Shown here: positions 21,585 to 32,350 of the stretch, piece by piece
Position numbering within the stretch: the first letter of the stretch is position 1
Layout: every line of letters begins with the position of its first letter
Source of the DNA: Bryoerythrophyllum caledonicum
Taxonomy: Eukaryota; Streptophyta; Bryopsida; Pottiales; Pottiaceae
DNA length: 64,000 nucleotides
Direction of reading: 5' to 3'
Assembly: GCA_963971425.1 (NCBI GenBank)
Contig: OZ020526.1
Location: forward strand, 18,939,173 to 19,003,172
Position numbers and translations under genes: made by a program
Notes under the pieces: generated by a model
Told to the model about the DNA's origin: nothing
Databases searched by the model: none
The model's input: the letters and a program-made list of their open reading frames with translations, nothing else

Positions 21585-21895
21585 AAAGTTTTTTTAAAAA
21601 CTTGTTCGAAAAATGCTTTTTTCATAGTTTTTTTATAGAACTTGTTCCAAACTAGTTTTTCTCTTCAAGTTTTTTTTAAAACTTGCTCTTAGAAGTTTTT
21701 TTTAAAACTTGTTCTTAGAAGTTTTTTCTCATAGGTTTTTTTTTTAATTTGTTCCAAACTAGTTTTTTTCTTGAACTTTTTTTTAAAACTTGTTGTAAGA
21801 AGTTTTTTCTCTTAGTTTTTTTTAGAACTTGTTCCCATCTAGTTTTTTTCTTGAAGTTTTTTTAAAAACTTCTTCTAAAAAGTTTTTTATTGAAA
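21585..21895. repeat. T-rich tandem repeat in the kinase gene leader
   Basis: Degenerate units of AGTTTTTTTTAAAACTTGTTC, alternating with CTAGTTTTT(T)CTTGAA, repeat from about 21,585 to 21,895 between the TATA box and ATG 21,922. It would be transcribed as a U-rich 5' leader or lie in a leader intron. The in-frame codons upstream of 21,922 (Phe/Leu/Ser-rich) are part of this repeat and are not taken as protein. Confidence 0.7.
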
Positions 21896-21921
21896 CTTCA
21901 AACGGCGGCGGGGTCAAGAAG

Positions 21922-23406
21922 ATGCCGAAGGACAAGAAGAAGCAGAAGGTTGCGGACTTCGGAGTGAAGCTTCATCCAATCCACGACGTTCCATCTGAGG
22001 CTTGCAAGAATTTCCTCATAGAATTGACCGTCAGATTCTATGAGAAAAATTCTATTCGATCATTGGAGAGCAAGTACGTCAGATATAGAAATGAAGGCCC
22101 CGAGAAGTTCCGGACGGACATGCGGCAGCACATGATGAACGCGCTTCAAGCCCCGATGTGGAATACGGAGACCCAGAAGCGCGGGTTTTTGAAGTTCTTG
22201 GATGCCAGAGTGCACGATTCACTTTGGAATGCCAAGAACTTGTTGACCAAGTTTGGGAGGTTCAATCGCGCGGCGGATGAAGTTTTCAACGACGTGCTGT
22301 TGAAGGCGGATTTGTTCGTGGCCCAGATGAAGCCATTCGCCAAGAATCGAAACCGGCGTGGCTCCGTGGGATGGTCGAATTCGATAGAGGGGCACCAAGA
22401 AGACCTGTTGCGTAAAGCTCATCTCATTGTCATTCCGCCAGCAGCCGCGGTTATACGAATGGACAATGCGAACAGGAGAGGTGGATACGCCACCATTCGC
22501 AAAGTCCGCATTGAGGGTGCTTCGGGCATTGAACCATTCTGGGAATTTGCCGCCAAGTTGTCCAACCAATCGGAGACACGGCCGGATTTGGCAAAAGTTG
22601 AGCATCAGAATGAGTCGATGGCGGTGAGGATTCCACATCCGGGTGTCATCCGTTTCGTGGCCATTCATCCGGACAAGTACGAAGGCTATGCGTATTGGTG
22701 GAATGGCGGGACAGTTCGAGAGATGTTGAACCGGGATATCGAGTTTGGTGACGATGTCATCACACATTTGAACTATGGGAGATTCCCCGATGATGAGATT
22801 ATTCGAGTTCAACAGTTGGTTCGTTTTCGCAAAAAACAGATCGAGCTTGCGTGGGAGTTGTTGCGCATCATGAACGAGGTCCACAAGAGCAACAATCTCC
22901 ACAATGAGTTGTCTCCGGACAATATCCTCCTCCACTTCCCTCCAGATGAATCGCGAGTGTATATTTGAGTATGCGATTGGGGGATGACCACGAAGGTTAA
23001 CGAACCAATGCAGTTTCTTTATACGTTCACAAAGCGTGAAGACATGGCCGAGACTCTGCAAAGGCGATGGTGGGTCGATCCGCGGGTTGCGTACTTGCAC
23101 AAACCAGATGCGGATGTGCAAATGATTCCGAAGTTATCAATGGCTTCGGAGGAGTTCGCTACGGCCCGAATAGCGCAACGAATCAACGGGCGGACAATGT
23201 CCATAGACTACGAGAATCTGCAACGGGAATCTCGGAGTTCCGTAGTATTCTCAAATCAAGAATTTGCGGATACATTTCATATGTACATGGAGAGAGTCTG
23301 CAACGAAAACCGAAAAAGCGCTGGAGGATTGTTTCATATCATTACATGCTTCGGCGACACATACAACTGGCCCACGCCTCATGAGCATTATCGGTCAACG
23401 TATTAG
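21922..23406 (+). pseudogene. divergent protein-kinase-like gene with in-frame TGA
   Basis: The frame runs from ATG 21,922 (MPKDKKKQKVADFG) to TAG 23,404-23,406 with one TGA at 22,966-22,968 (codon 349). Kinase landmarks in order: glycine-loop-like GGYATIRKVRI (codons 186-196); AAK lysine at 212; PHPGVIRF; hinge YAYWWNGGTVREML; catalytic loop HNELSPDN (codons 327-334); then, directly after the stop, CDWGMTTK in place of DFG. The HRD aspartate is Glu and the loop lysine is Ser, so even the intact protein may have been a pseudokinase. The first ~180 residues are helical and unrecognised; there is no signal peptide or membrane segment. It has its own TATA promoter island and no visible introns. 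TGA could be a nonsense mutation or an annotation-dependent splice problem, but no GT-AG pair removes it cleanly. Confidence 0.65.
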
Positions 23407-25348
23407 TAATACATAGGTTTTACTTTATTCCTTTCGGCATTATTAGACTATACTAGATAGCATGCACATTTTGAAGTGACTATAGCAATAGTCTTAGATT
23501 AATATGTATTACATGCCTTTATAATTTGGGCACAAGAAGTAAAAAAACCTTATTTCATATAGCCGTGCAAAGAGCGACATTTTTTGAATTTTATATGGTT
23601 TAGGTTGTGGCATAGTTCCGATTTTTTAACTTATCAATGTGTTCTATTTCAAAATTCTTGTATTTTAGAGTTTTTGTTAAAATTACCTCAAAATATCCTA
23701 ATCCAACCTTATGATGAGATTTCCCTACACACCAATTTTTAGAGGTAGAAAAGAACTGTAGCATATTCAAATCAAGTGCGCAAATACTGGAGTTTAAAAA
23801 TTGTCATTCCATGTTTTATTTTTTAGTAAAGTGAATAAGATTTCAAATGATAATCCAAACCCAGGTTTAGGAAGGTTTTCATGTGTTCAGTACATGTTGT
23901 TGAAAAAGCAAAATGTGTAAAATATGATGATCTCTAGGTTTTATGTAGAGAAGACGTATATCAAATTTTACGAGTTTGGGTTCGAACTTTTCGGATAGAT
24001 CATAGTGCCCATGGCACAAAATCATACATAACCTCAACCATTTTATGTTTCTTGAATACAATTTAGCATTTATAGGAATTTACCCCATTTGAAATGCCTC
24101 CTCATGCCCGACTCCCTACTCATACAACATGTCTCCTATATCCCCAAAAATATCGTGGCAGTTTTGATCCGGAAACATTTCAAAGTTGTTGGATTCTAGT
24201 GCAATGACCATAGAAGGAAACCAAAAGTTTGATTTCTAGTTGTGACCGTTGGAACTCAATTAAGACTTATTAAAAAATATGTTTACAAAATTTCAGAAAC
24301 TTTGACTGCACATATTGAAAGATTATAGTGTGTGAAGTGAAGCAAATGGTTTAGGGTCTTCACTGCGTTTAGTGGATCCGCAGACTTTGACTTTACCTGG
24401 CGTCAAAATTTTGAACTAGGCAAGGTCTAAATCCACTACCTTAAACATGATGGTAGTTCCTTAGACAACAATTTCTTGAGGTAGAGGACAGGTATAGCAT
24501 ATTCAAAACAACTATGGAAGTAGTGGAGGTTTAGGCTTTGCCAATCCAAACTTCTTTTTCTTGTGAACTTCATGTGTTTTGAATTACTAATCCGAATGGT
24601 CAATAAGAAGGTTTACACCACATATTAATGTAGAGAAAATAAAATGTAAGAAATACAAAGATATGTAGGTTTTATGTGAAAATTCAAAAGATCTTTTGGT
24701 ACCTCGCCCGACAATGAGTGACAATGTGTGAAAATGTTTGACTTGGGTTGGTATGCTATTTAAAAAAATTTCAATAAAGAGAAGACTTGTTTTTTCAAGG
24801 GAACGGTGAAATACATCGTTTCTCATAAGGTTTTCCATGACATTATCATGTACATTCTTCTAAATATTTACACTTGAATTAGATGCATAGAAAAGTTAAA
24901 AGTTTGATTCAAACTTTGCATGTTTAGGGTTCATGCACGCTTTGACGACGTCCCCTTCCATCCAATTGTATTCTTTCCGTGTCCGTCATCATATTATTGT
25001 TTCAAATGAGATTTCAAACGAGACACCTTACATGTCTTGTAAATGAATATCGCCATATATAACAAATTTGAAAACACAACCATCACTAACACACAAAAAA
25101 CATGCATGAGATCGAATGTGATGAACATATTCTCTAGCCATAATCTACATCCAAAGTTTAGTCCCTAAAATGTTATTTTTAAGTACACTCCAAAATGTCA
25201 AATTTTCAAAACTTTTGTAACAATTTTTTTGCTTACATACCAGATGAAAACGCACCTAAAAAGCCCAAATCCGAAGTCGGAATTGAAAAAAAAAAAAAAA
25301 ATTGGAAGTTATTAAGTCGCTGTTATGTTAATTCTGCCAAAAAAACAG
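23407..25348. other. AT-rich region with degenerate MITE fragments
   Basis: No gene. Two stretches (about 23,720-23,960 and 24,450-24,800) match the interior of the 8.1-kb MITE (ACACCAATTTTTAGAGGTAGA, TAGCATATTCAAA, GATCTCTAGGTTTTATGTAGA), implying decayed copies. The rest is AT-rich with no recognisable feature. Confidence 0.5.
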
Positions 25349-25615
25349 TTTCATCCACTGTGGATGAAATTCTATGCGGCGGAAGAAAAATCCCGCAGCG
25401 GATGGAAATTTCCGCAACGGATGAAAATTTCCGCAGCGGATGAATATTTCCGCAGCGGATGAAAAACAGCGCAACGAATTAAAAACAAGCAGCGGATGGA
25501 AAAAAAACTGCGGATGAAAAATCACCATGCGGAGGAAAATCAGAGTCTGGTTTAAATGTTTGCAGCGGATGAAAACATTCGCAGCGGATGAAAAGTAGAC
25601 TGCAGATGAAATTTT
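25349..25615. repeat. degenerate GCAGCGGATGAAA tandem repeat
   Basis: About ten copies of (CC)GCAGCGGATGAAAA(TTT), with irregular period near 19-25 bp, between 25,375 and 25,615, introduced by a near-perfect palindrome TTTCATCCAC(T)GTGGATGAAA at 25,349-25,369. An isolated inverted copy (CATCCGCAGCGGCGG) lies at 26,398-26,413, on the far side of the MITE at 25,856-26,208. Confidence 0.7.
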
Positions 25616-25855
25616 GAAAACCTCATTATAATATTAAACTACATTACAATGGTTGGACTAATGCGTTTCGAAGCAAGCGCCAACCGCTAATTTGCATCTA
25701 TAGAAGTTTGGTAGTGGTTCGTGCTTGTTTTGCAACGCATTATAACAACCACTTTAATGAATTCTCTATATTATTTAATATTAAGAAAAGCATTCATTTC
25801 AAAATTACTTTTAAAATACAGGAAGAGTAGAGAAGGAGCGGGTTACAAACGTTAA

Positions 25856-26208
25856 CCCTTAAACGACATTTCATGGCCTGGGCGGGTAGCCCGAAATTGG
25901 ATCACGGCATCTTCTGTACTTGGACATCAATGAATAGTGCACTTTTTGAACTTGGGCATCATGAATAAACCAATCAATGATGAGCTTGCACCCTCCTAAA
26001 GGTTATCAACCTACCTACCACAATCCTTTCAAAGCACAAATCACTCATACAAATTGTGATTTGAATTGTAAAATTTCACTTTGTGAATGCATCAAAAGAA
26101 GGTGATTAGAATGATATCAAAAAATATGTGAAAAGTTGAGTACAGGAAGAGTTACAGAGAAGATTCTGTAGAAACCAAGCCCCTCGGGCTGGCTCTGACG
26201 TTTAAGGG
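25856..26208. mobile_element. TTAA-flanked MITE (353 bp)
   Basis: Starts CCCTTAAACGAC at 25,856 and ends GACGTTTAAGGG at 26,208: a 10-bp terminal inverted repeat (CCCTTAAACG). Perfect TTAA duplications flank it at 25,852-25,855 and 26,209-26,212. Non-coding. TTAA target plus CCC…GGG ends indicates a piggyBac-like non-autonomous element. Segments inside (TGAATAGTGCACTTTTTGAA, TTGGGCATCATGAAT) are internally repeated. Confidence 0.75.
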
Positions 26209-26859
26209 TTAAGTGTTTCTTAATAGTGTTCGTGATGATTCTTAACACTTTGCCATAGTCATTCGCGGACGATTTTCATTATAGTGCGCTTGTGCGCACA
26301 TACCTGTGCGCCTGGCCCACGTAGCTTTTGAAGACTGTTTTTCGTCCAGAGATTGTTTTCTCAACCAAGGACTACTTTTCCATCCTCTGACTATTTTCAT
26401 CCGCAGCGGCGGAAATTGTAATTTGGCCACATTATATTAATAGTGGATATCGGCTCTATAAGTAGGGTTATATTTAGTAGAAAAAATAAATTGTGTAGGA
26501 GGTTTTCCAAAAACCACATTCTTCTGTGTGTTTATAAAGCATTTTAAGGAAGTTCAATGCCTAACTCCGTAGGTAGATTGCTACAACATATTTACTCGGA
26601 CATCTAGAATCATAACAATTTAAAGCAATGAAGTATATGCAATCATTAATACAAACATGCATACATTAAATTGTAGAGGCATTCAAATATGAATAGCAAA
26701 AATGCTTATAGGAAGATTTTGTTGTATTCATTGATATTGTATAATGTATTTGGTATACCATTTCATGTACTCTATAGAGTAATTTCCACACACTAAAATA
26801 TCCTTAGAGCATAACTTATGCCCATACACAAAACATGACAAATCATCACAACAGAGTAC

Positions 26860-28235
26860 AACAACTAACCCGCACCCATATTCACTGACTGTATCAATGC
26901 ACTTTATCTACTAAACATCCAAATAACAAACCCTATCCTCTACAATAGCCATCTCGACCAAACCATTTTAATGTCGTTGATCCACATGTTACAAAACTGA
27001 ACACATATAACAATCCTTCACAAAGTTCTGCTCAAGCAAATATCGATGGAAACGAACAAGCAAATAAACTTGGGAAAGAGGTCCTCAAAAAAACGCATGA
27101 AAATGCCAAAGACTTGTACGAACATCCACATGCTACCCCATACCACTTCCAAAAAGAATATTGGCCTCCTAAAGAGGATACCCCCATTAAGGTTCCGGTT
27201 TTATTCTTGAACAAATATCTCAAGACACAAGACCTCTATAACAACCTTGTCACAATCAAATAAAACTTCCCTAATATAGAATAATGGGTTCGCAACAACA
27301 AAATAGACTATGAACTCTCTACGAATTCTTCGAAAAATTCCATCATCCCAAACTCACAAATAACATGCGTCATCAAATTCCGTAATAGTCGATATTTGGG
27401 AAACGCCCGAAAACAACTCTTATTTGGAATAGAAAAATTCCCATATGTAACATGCCCCACATGCACTTTCTCAGACGCCGACAAATCACTCCATGTTCTA
27501 CCAAAAATGCCAAAACCATCACATACACTCCTTAATTGTCACAAGACATAACAAAGCAGTACGAGAAATTCGAAAACTATTTACCTCCCATAACAAATCA
27601 CGATGATTTATCCTCATGAATGCCGGCACCTTTAATAACAAGTTACAACCCACAAGGAAATACGGTCCCCCCATTGGCTACTCCCGAGTCCCATGTACAT
27701 GCGCAACATAGCGCTGTCTTTGTAACGCTAGACTCAAAGCCGACATACTTTGCATTCGGGGCCTACCATACAATGACCCACCATCGACCACATTAACCAA
27801 GAGTATACCATTCAATTTATCGAATTCACATATTGTAATGATAGATTCTCCCCGGAAACAATTGAAAACAAAATAAATGAATACCAACCCAGCAACCCCT
27901 TATTAATGACATCATTGCCCTCGGATGGAAAATGGACCCGCTTATTGTAATCACTGCCGATGCTCGTGCCACCACCTTTATCCCATCTATAAATATCCTT
28001 TTGAGATACCTTTAAAATCTCCATCAAAACAATTTCACACACTTTCAATATTATTAACACTGTTGCCATTCAACATGCCATGTCCATTCTACTACACCAA
28101 CGGAAAATGGAAAAGAAACCAAGCCCTCCTTGACAGGGTGTTTGGTGGGCATGGTCTCACTGATGGAACGAACAGATTCTTTATTCACGCCAGCCCCTTT
28201 GCGGAGCGGCGTTTCTCTTCTTGCTTTAACTTCTA
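26860..28235 (+). pseudogene. decayed LINE (non-LTR retroelement) RNase H and C-terminal region
   Basis: Plus-strand translation across several frames reads like the 3' half of a LINE-type ORF2: an RNase H piece with IFTDCINALYLLN near 26,878 and NIDGNEQANKLG near 27,035; then PYHFQKEYWPP; then the zinc-like GNARKQLLFG…CPTC near 27,395-27,465; then HNKAV, LMNAGTFNNK near 27,610, CNARLKADILCIRGLPY near 27,730, and QFIEFTYCNDRFSPETI near 27,810. I recognise this order from a widespread family of retroelement proteins. It is broken by indels and by stops (TGA ~26,999; TAA ~27,261 and ~27,282; TAG ~27,717), all one C-to-T step from Arg or Gln codons. The 5' half (reverse transcriptase) is absent. 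The tail at 28,150-28,225 resembles the 3' tail of the local SINE family. Confidence 0.7.
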
Positions 28236-28593
28236 GGTCAGAAATAGTCAAGGAACTTTAGAGGTACAGGTTGAAAAAATAAATTATTTAACATGTAATG
28301 ATATGAAATACTCTTTAACTTTTATGAGGTGAATGAAAAGTTGGAATGTATAAAAAATTCTCATTCCACACATCCACTTATACTAAAAAATTATCAATAA
28401 AACTCATTTGGAAACATGTAGCATGCATTGTACATTCATCATCCACATTGACATGGCCGCAACGTAGAAATATTTAATAAACATCGATTAGAAGATCTTA
28501 AAAAATGACCTTCGAAATGTACAAAATAGTCAACATTGTTCTCACATGAAGACATTATCCACATGGATTACATTACACAAAGACCATGTATGA

Positions 28594-29826
28594 TTAATCG
28601 GAATCTGAGTCAGTATCACGTCTTTGACTTGGCCCAGCGCCACTTGAGTACGGCCCGCTTGAATAAACATCATACAAGTTATTGTATTGCCTGTTCATGT
28701 AGCGAGATTCATCTTCGAGCCTACGGATGTACTCGTTCTGGCTTTGTATTGTGGCTTCATGCATTTGTCTTTCAAACTCGGCATCTTCGTTCTGACGAGG
28801 TGGAAACGTTGATGGAGGTGTGTTGTCTCTTCCATCTAATCTCCGGCCATATCCATCGTAAGGATGGCCATATACGTCGTAATAGACGTGTCCAGGGTTT
28901 GGAGTGTCGTGTTCTTCCTCTTTTCTGGGGGAATTACGACCAGACTCGTACATATCCCTTGGATGCGTTCGCGTATAGCTCTGAGGGGTGTTGGTCCCTG
29001 TACCACATTGGCCGCCATCCAAAGAACGGCCACATGCATGGTAAGAACCGCCATATCCGTCGTGATAGACGGGTGCAGAGTGTGGGGTGGTATGCTCTTC
29101 CTCTTCTCCGAGGGAATTACGACGAGACTCGTACGTATCCCTTGGATGCGTTGGCGTATAGCTCTGAGGGGTGTTGGTCCCTGTACCACATTGGCCGCCT
29201 TCGTAGTAATGGCTGCCACTCCCCCCACCAAATGTTACAGGTGTGGAACCCATATCATTGCCACGGTTGTAGTCGTTGTAGTTATGTCCCCCGTACTCTT
29301 CTGGAGGTGTCTGCTGTTGTTGGTGGGCATCGGGATCGTCCCCGGATCTTCGGTTTGACCAACGTGGCCAAGAATCACTCGGTTGATTCCAGGTGGTTGG
29401 TATAAAATGGGCAGTTCGATCCATCAGGCTGACATTGCGGCCCGCCACGGTGCGCCAGTCCACATCCTTGTGTAGGACGATTTCCGCCCAAATCATCGCC
29501 ATGTTCGAATACAACATGATCTCCGGCCTCGAGTTACGCACACCCACCGCAGCAGTGACCTCATGATATCGATGGCGGAAATGGTCGCTCAGACAATTGC
29601 TCGCTAGACCTTCGCGCCGCGGCCCTGATATCCTCGCTTGTGCTCTCGGCCACAACTTCATGAGGTGCTTCATCTTCACGTACCTCTTGCACATGGTGCA
29701 AGTCCACAACCTCTCTTCCTCGTCCTGCCATCCGAACTCCGCAACAACATCTGGATCGTCCGTTGCGTCCCAATCCATCTCGGGCGCTTTGCCCTTTGGA
29801 GCAACGGGCCGGTTGGACCTTGGCAT
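28594..29826 (-). CDS. uncharacterised low-complexity protein with Cys/His N-terminal motif (410 codons)
   Basis: An uninterrupted minus-strand frame, ATG 29,826 to TGA 28,594. Residues 35-70 hold WTCTMCKRYVKMKH followed by SDHFRHRYH, a possible degenerate zinc-binding motif. Residues ~70-160 look folded (PEIMLYSNMAMIWAEIVLHKDVDWRTV). The rest is Gly/Tyr/His/Pro-rich and disordered, with a tandem duplication of about 62 residues containing GGQCGTGTNTPQSYT…HPRD, visible in DNA at 28,990-29,175. The C-terminus is Arg/Tyr/Ser-rich (RQYNNLYDVYSSGPYSSG). I do not recognise a family. Together with eS28 it is one of only two uninterrupted, apparently complete gene-like frames. A TTAA-type MITE sits 46 bp upstream of the ATG, between it and the TATA-like island at 30.2 kb. 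Confidence 0.55.
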   Translation of the reverse strand: MPRSNRPVAPKGKAPEMDWDATDDPDVVAEFGWQDEEERLWTCTMCKRYVKMKHLMKLWPRAQARISGPRREGLASNCLSDHFRHRYHEVTAAVGVRNSRPEIMLYSNMAMIWAEIVLHKDVDWRTVAGRNVSLMDRTAHFIPTTWNQPSDSWPRWSNRRSGDDPDAHQQQQTPPEEYGGHNYNDYNRGNDMGSTPVTFGGGSGSHYYEGGQCGTGTNTPQSYTPTHPRDTYESRRNSLGEEEEHTTPHSAPVYHDGYGGSYHACGRSLDGGQCGTGTNTPQSYTRTHPRDMYESGRNSPRKEEEHDTPNPGHVYYDVYGHPYDGYGRRLDGRDNTPPSTFPPRQNEDAEFERQMHEATIQSQNEYIRRLEDESRYMNRQYNNLYDVYSSGPYSSGAGPSQRRDTDSDSD

Positions 29827-29871
29827 CTTCCCTAACTAGAACAAACAATTAAATGAATGAATGGGAATTAA

Positions 29872-30086
29872 CCCCTAAAGTTCCTTGACAATTTCCCTCA
29901 AAAACTATAAGTGATACTAACTTTCAAACCAGAAATCCAAAAAATTAAATAAAAATATGTCCACGAAGCTCTTATCAAAGGAAATGTAGAATAAAAATTT
30001 CAGAGAAAATTGAGTGGTTATCGAATTTTAGGAACCTGCCCCAAAATCAAGGAATCCACCCGAAGGAGATTCTGGTCGTTAAGGGG
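29872..30086. mobile_element. TTAA-flanked MITE (215 bp) in a 5' leader
   Basis: Starts CCCCTAAAG at 29,872, ends GTCGTTAAGGGG at 30,086, with TTAA on both sides (29,868-29,871; 30,087-30,090). The right end read inward (CGACCAGAATCTCCTTCGGG) matches the left end of the 8.1-kb MITE, so they share ends and this is an internally deleted derivative. It lies between the putative promoter and ATG of the 410-codon gene and would be transcribed as part of its leader. Confidence 0.75.
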
Positions 30087-30183
30087 TTAAACGAATTAAA
30101 AAATATTAAATATCCCACCACTCGAGGGGGCGCAAGCGATTCGGCAGAATATGCCAAAGCGACCAGCTCGCCCACTAGAGTGT

Positions 30184-30440
30184 GGGAGAAAGGTCGGCCG
30201 TCCGCCTTTTATGCCGTCCGCGAGTGGCGGATGGCCTCGGCGGACGGTCGGCGAATCGTCCGAGCCGTCCGATGGCAGACGGCCTCGGGCGTATCGCCCG
30301 ATCGGACGGCCACGATGCCGCCACGGACGGTCGCGGCCGTCCGATCGGATCCGGCCGCAGAGTCCGTCCGCGGCCGTCGGATCGAACGGCCGAGGTCTTC
30401 CGCGGGGGACCCCGATCGGTCGGCCTCCCCTCTTCGCTCC
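30184..30440 (-). promoter_or_regulatory. GC-rich TATA promoter island of the 410-codon gene
   Basis: Read on the minus strand, this island carries many GGACGG/CCGTCC motifs, several in ATCGGACGGCCG context, and ends in GCATAAAAGGCGGACGGCC (30,214-30,196) followed by a pyrimidine-rich initiator. The core matches the kinase-gene promoter (TATAAAAGGCCGTCCGCC at 21,407), including the block just downstream of TATA. It points leftward to the 29,826 start codon. The overlapping long open frames here are by-products of the GC-rich repeats. Confidence 0.55.
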
Positions 30441-30520
30441 TCCACTTCCTTGAGCCCCCTCCCCTCCCAACTCTCTCCCCTATCATCTCCCTTCCCTTGT
30501 CCTCCACTTCCTTTTCTGGG

Positions 30521-30570
30521 ACGGTTGACTTTGCACGTGCAATCCAGATCTCGAGATCCAGTCACGTGCA
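30521..30570. promoter_or_regulatory. two G-boxes and a W-box-like site
   Basis: CACGTG occurs at 30,534-30,539 (within GCACGTGC) and at 30,563-30,568, with GGTTGACTTTG (W-box core TTGAC) at 30,523-30,533. They lie upstream (minus-strand sense) of the 30.2-kb promoter island and could be bHLH/bZIP and WRKY sites. Function is inference; the palindromes are directly visible. Confidence 0.35.
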
Positions 30571-30663
30571 TTAATGGTCGGAAGAATGTCGGGAAGATTT
30601 TGTGCGCATTCACGCGGATATTCCATTGTGCGCGTGGAAGCACATATTTATATAGTTTCTTAA

Positions 30664-32350
30664 CCCCTAAAGGACCACGACCTAATTCACTCTAAAACCA
30701 GTCCAAAACTGCCACTGTCAAAAAGAGACATGAAAATCCAATTTTAAAGTGAATTTTGGATTATTAACCGTAAGATCTTAAAAAAGACTTCCACATGAAC
30801 ATGTCATCAAATTTTGGTTGCGATCCACCGCACGGATTGATAGATTTTAGTGTTTAAAGTCAAAACAATGGTTCATTTTCATCCCTGCGTTGAGTAGATC
30901 AGCTGACTTTGTCTTCATTTTGTATCAAATTTTTGCATTGTACAAGGTCTAAATCTTTTACCATTGTCTTAAGCATGATGTTATTTCCCAACACACCAAT
31001 TTTTAGAGGTAAAAAAGGAGTGTAGCATATTCAAAACAAGTGTGCAAGGAGTGGAGGTTCAAAAATTGCCATTTCACGTTTTATTCTTTTGTGAACTACG
31101 TACGTAGTCAAATGATAATCCGAACGGTCAATCAGAAGGTTTTCACCATATATTGTTGTTGAAAAAAAAAAAGTGAAAAATATGAAGATCTCTAGGTTTT
31201 ATGTAGAAAAGATGAAGTTTTTTTCCCCCGTTGCCCGAGAATGAGTGAAAATGTTTGACTTGGAATAAAATGCCTTTTTACACTAAAGACAAGATTTTTT
31301 TTTGAAAATTTCCAAATAAGGAAATATTCTTTACATGTGTGAAAAATCTCAATGTCAATAGAAACTTTTGTCAAAATTTTTGGAGGTGCCCGAAGTCCCA
31401 CTTTTGGCTTTAAGTGGTACTAACTTTCAAACCACAAATCCAAAAAAACATAAAAAAATATCTCCACGAAGCTCTTATCAGATCCTATCTTGAAAAAAAA
31501 AGTTGATTAAAAACGGATTTTTTTGTAGATTTGTGGTTTCAAATTTAGTACCACCCATAGTCAAAAAAGGAAAACACTGGCATCTAAAATCCTTTTATAG
31601 AATTGTCTGTTGACATTCACTCATTGAGGTTTTACATACTCATCAGAAGACTGAAATATTTTTTTCTTTAAACGTTTCCCAAAAAAATGATGGTCTTCAT
31701 TGTAAATTCGCATTTTATTCGAAGTAAAATCATTTCACCATTTTTTGTGCAATGTGCAAGAAAGCTTCTTCTTTTTGTCAAGAAAACTTACAATTTGTTT
31801 TTGTTTTTTCACTTCTTCTTTTGTTCTCCTAAAAGATGTGATGTACACACTTTAATTGACCAATTGGAATATGGATAAGCATTCTAAAAGATATTTAGTT
31901 CACAAGTGATTGTAACATGAATTGGCCAATCTTGAACCTCCACTTGTTGTTGAATTATCTCGAAGATGCTACACCTCTCTTTTACCTCTAGAAATTGGTG
32001 TATTGGATATGAACATGATGCCTAACTTTTAAGACAATGGTAAAAGATTTGGAACTCATGTACTTCAAACATTACATAGACACCAGTATCTATCGATTCT
32101 TGCGATAGTTTGCAACTAATACAATATGGTTCATATATTTGGTTCCTATCGACCGCATGGATAGTTAAATCATGGGGTTTACAATCCAAACAACAACTTA
32201 TTCTCTTCCCTGCGTTGATCCATATTCATGGAGGTTCAAACATGGCCAATTCACATTTCACTTCTTTGTGCACCCGACATCTTTTAGAATTTTTATCCAA
32301 ACAATCAATGAGAAGGTTTATAACACATCTTGTATAAGAGAAAACAAGAT
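30664..32350. mobile_element. TTAA-type MITE copy plus inverted second copy (degenerate)
   Basis: A left end CCCCTAAAGGACCACGACC at 30,664 follows TTAA (30,660-30,663). The sequence to about 31,510 is the reverse complement of the 8,088-9,010 element. From about 31,515 a second, more diverged copy follows in the opposite orientation (GATTTGTGGTTTCAAATTTAGTACCACC… CTCTTTTACCTCTAGAAATTGGTGT near 31,978). The right boundary is not clear. No coding capacity. Confidence 0.55.

Noticed and set aside
30096-30695. Overlapping Arg/Pro-rich open frames of 100-170 codons
   Set aside because: They arise in all frames of a GC-rich promoter repeat (CCGTCC/GGACGG); the same texture occurs at 21.2 kb.
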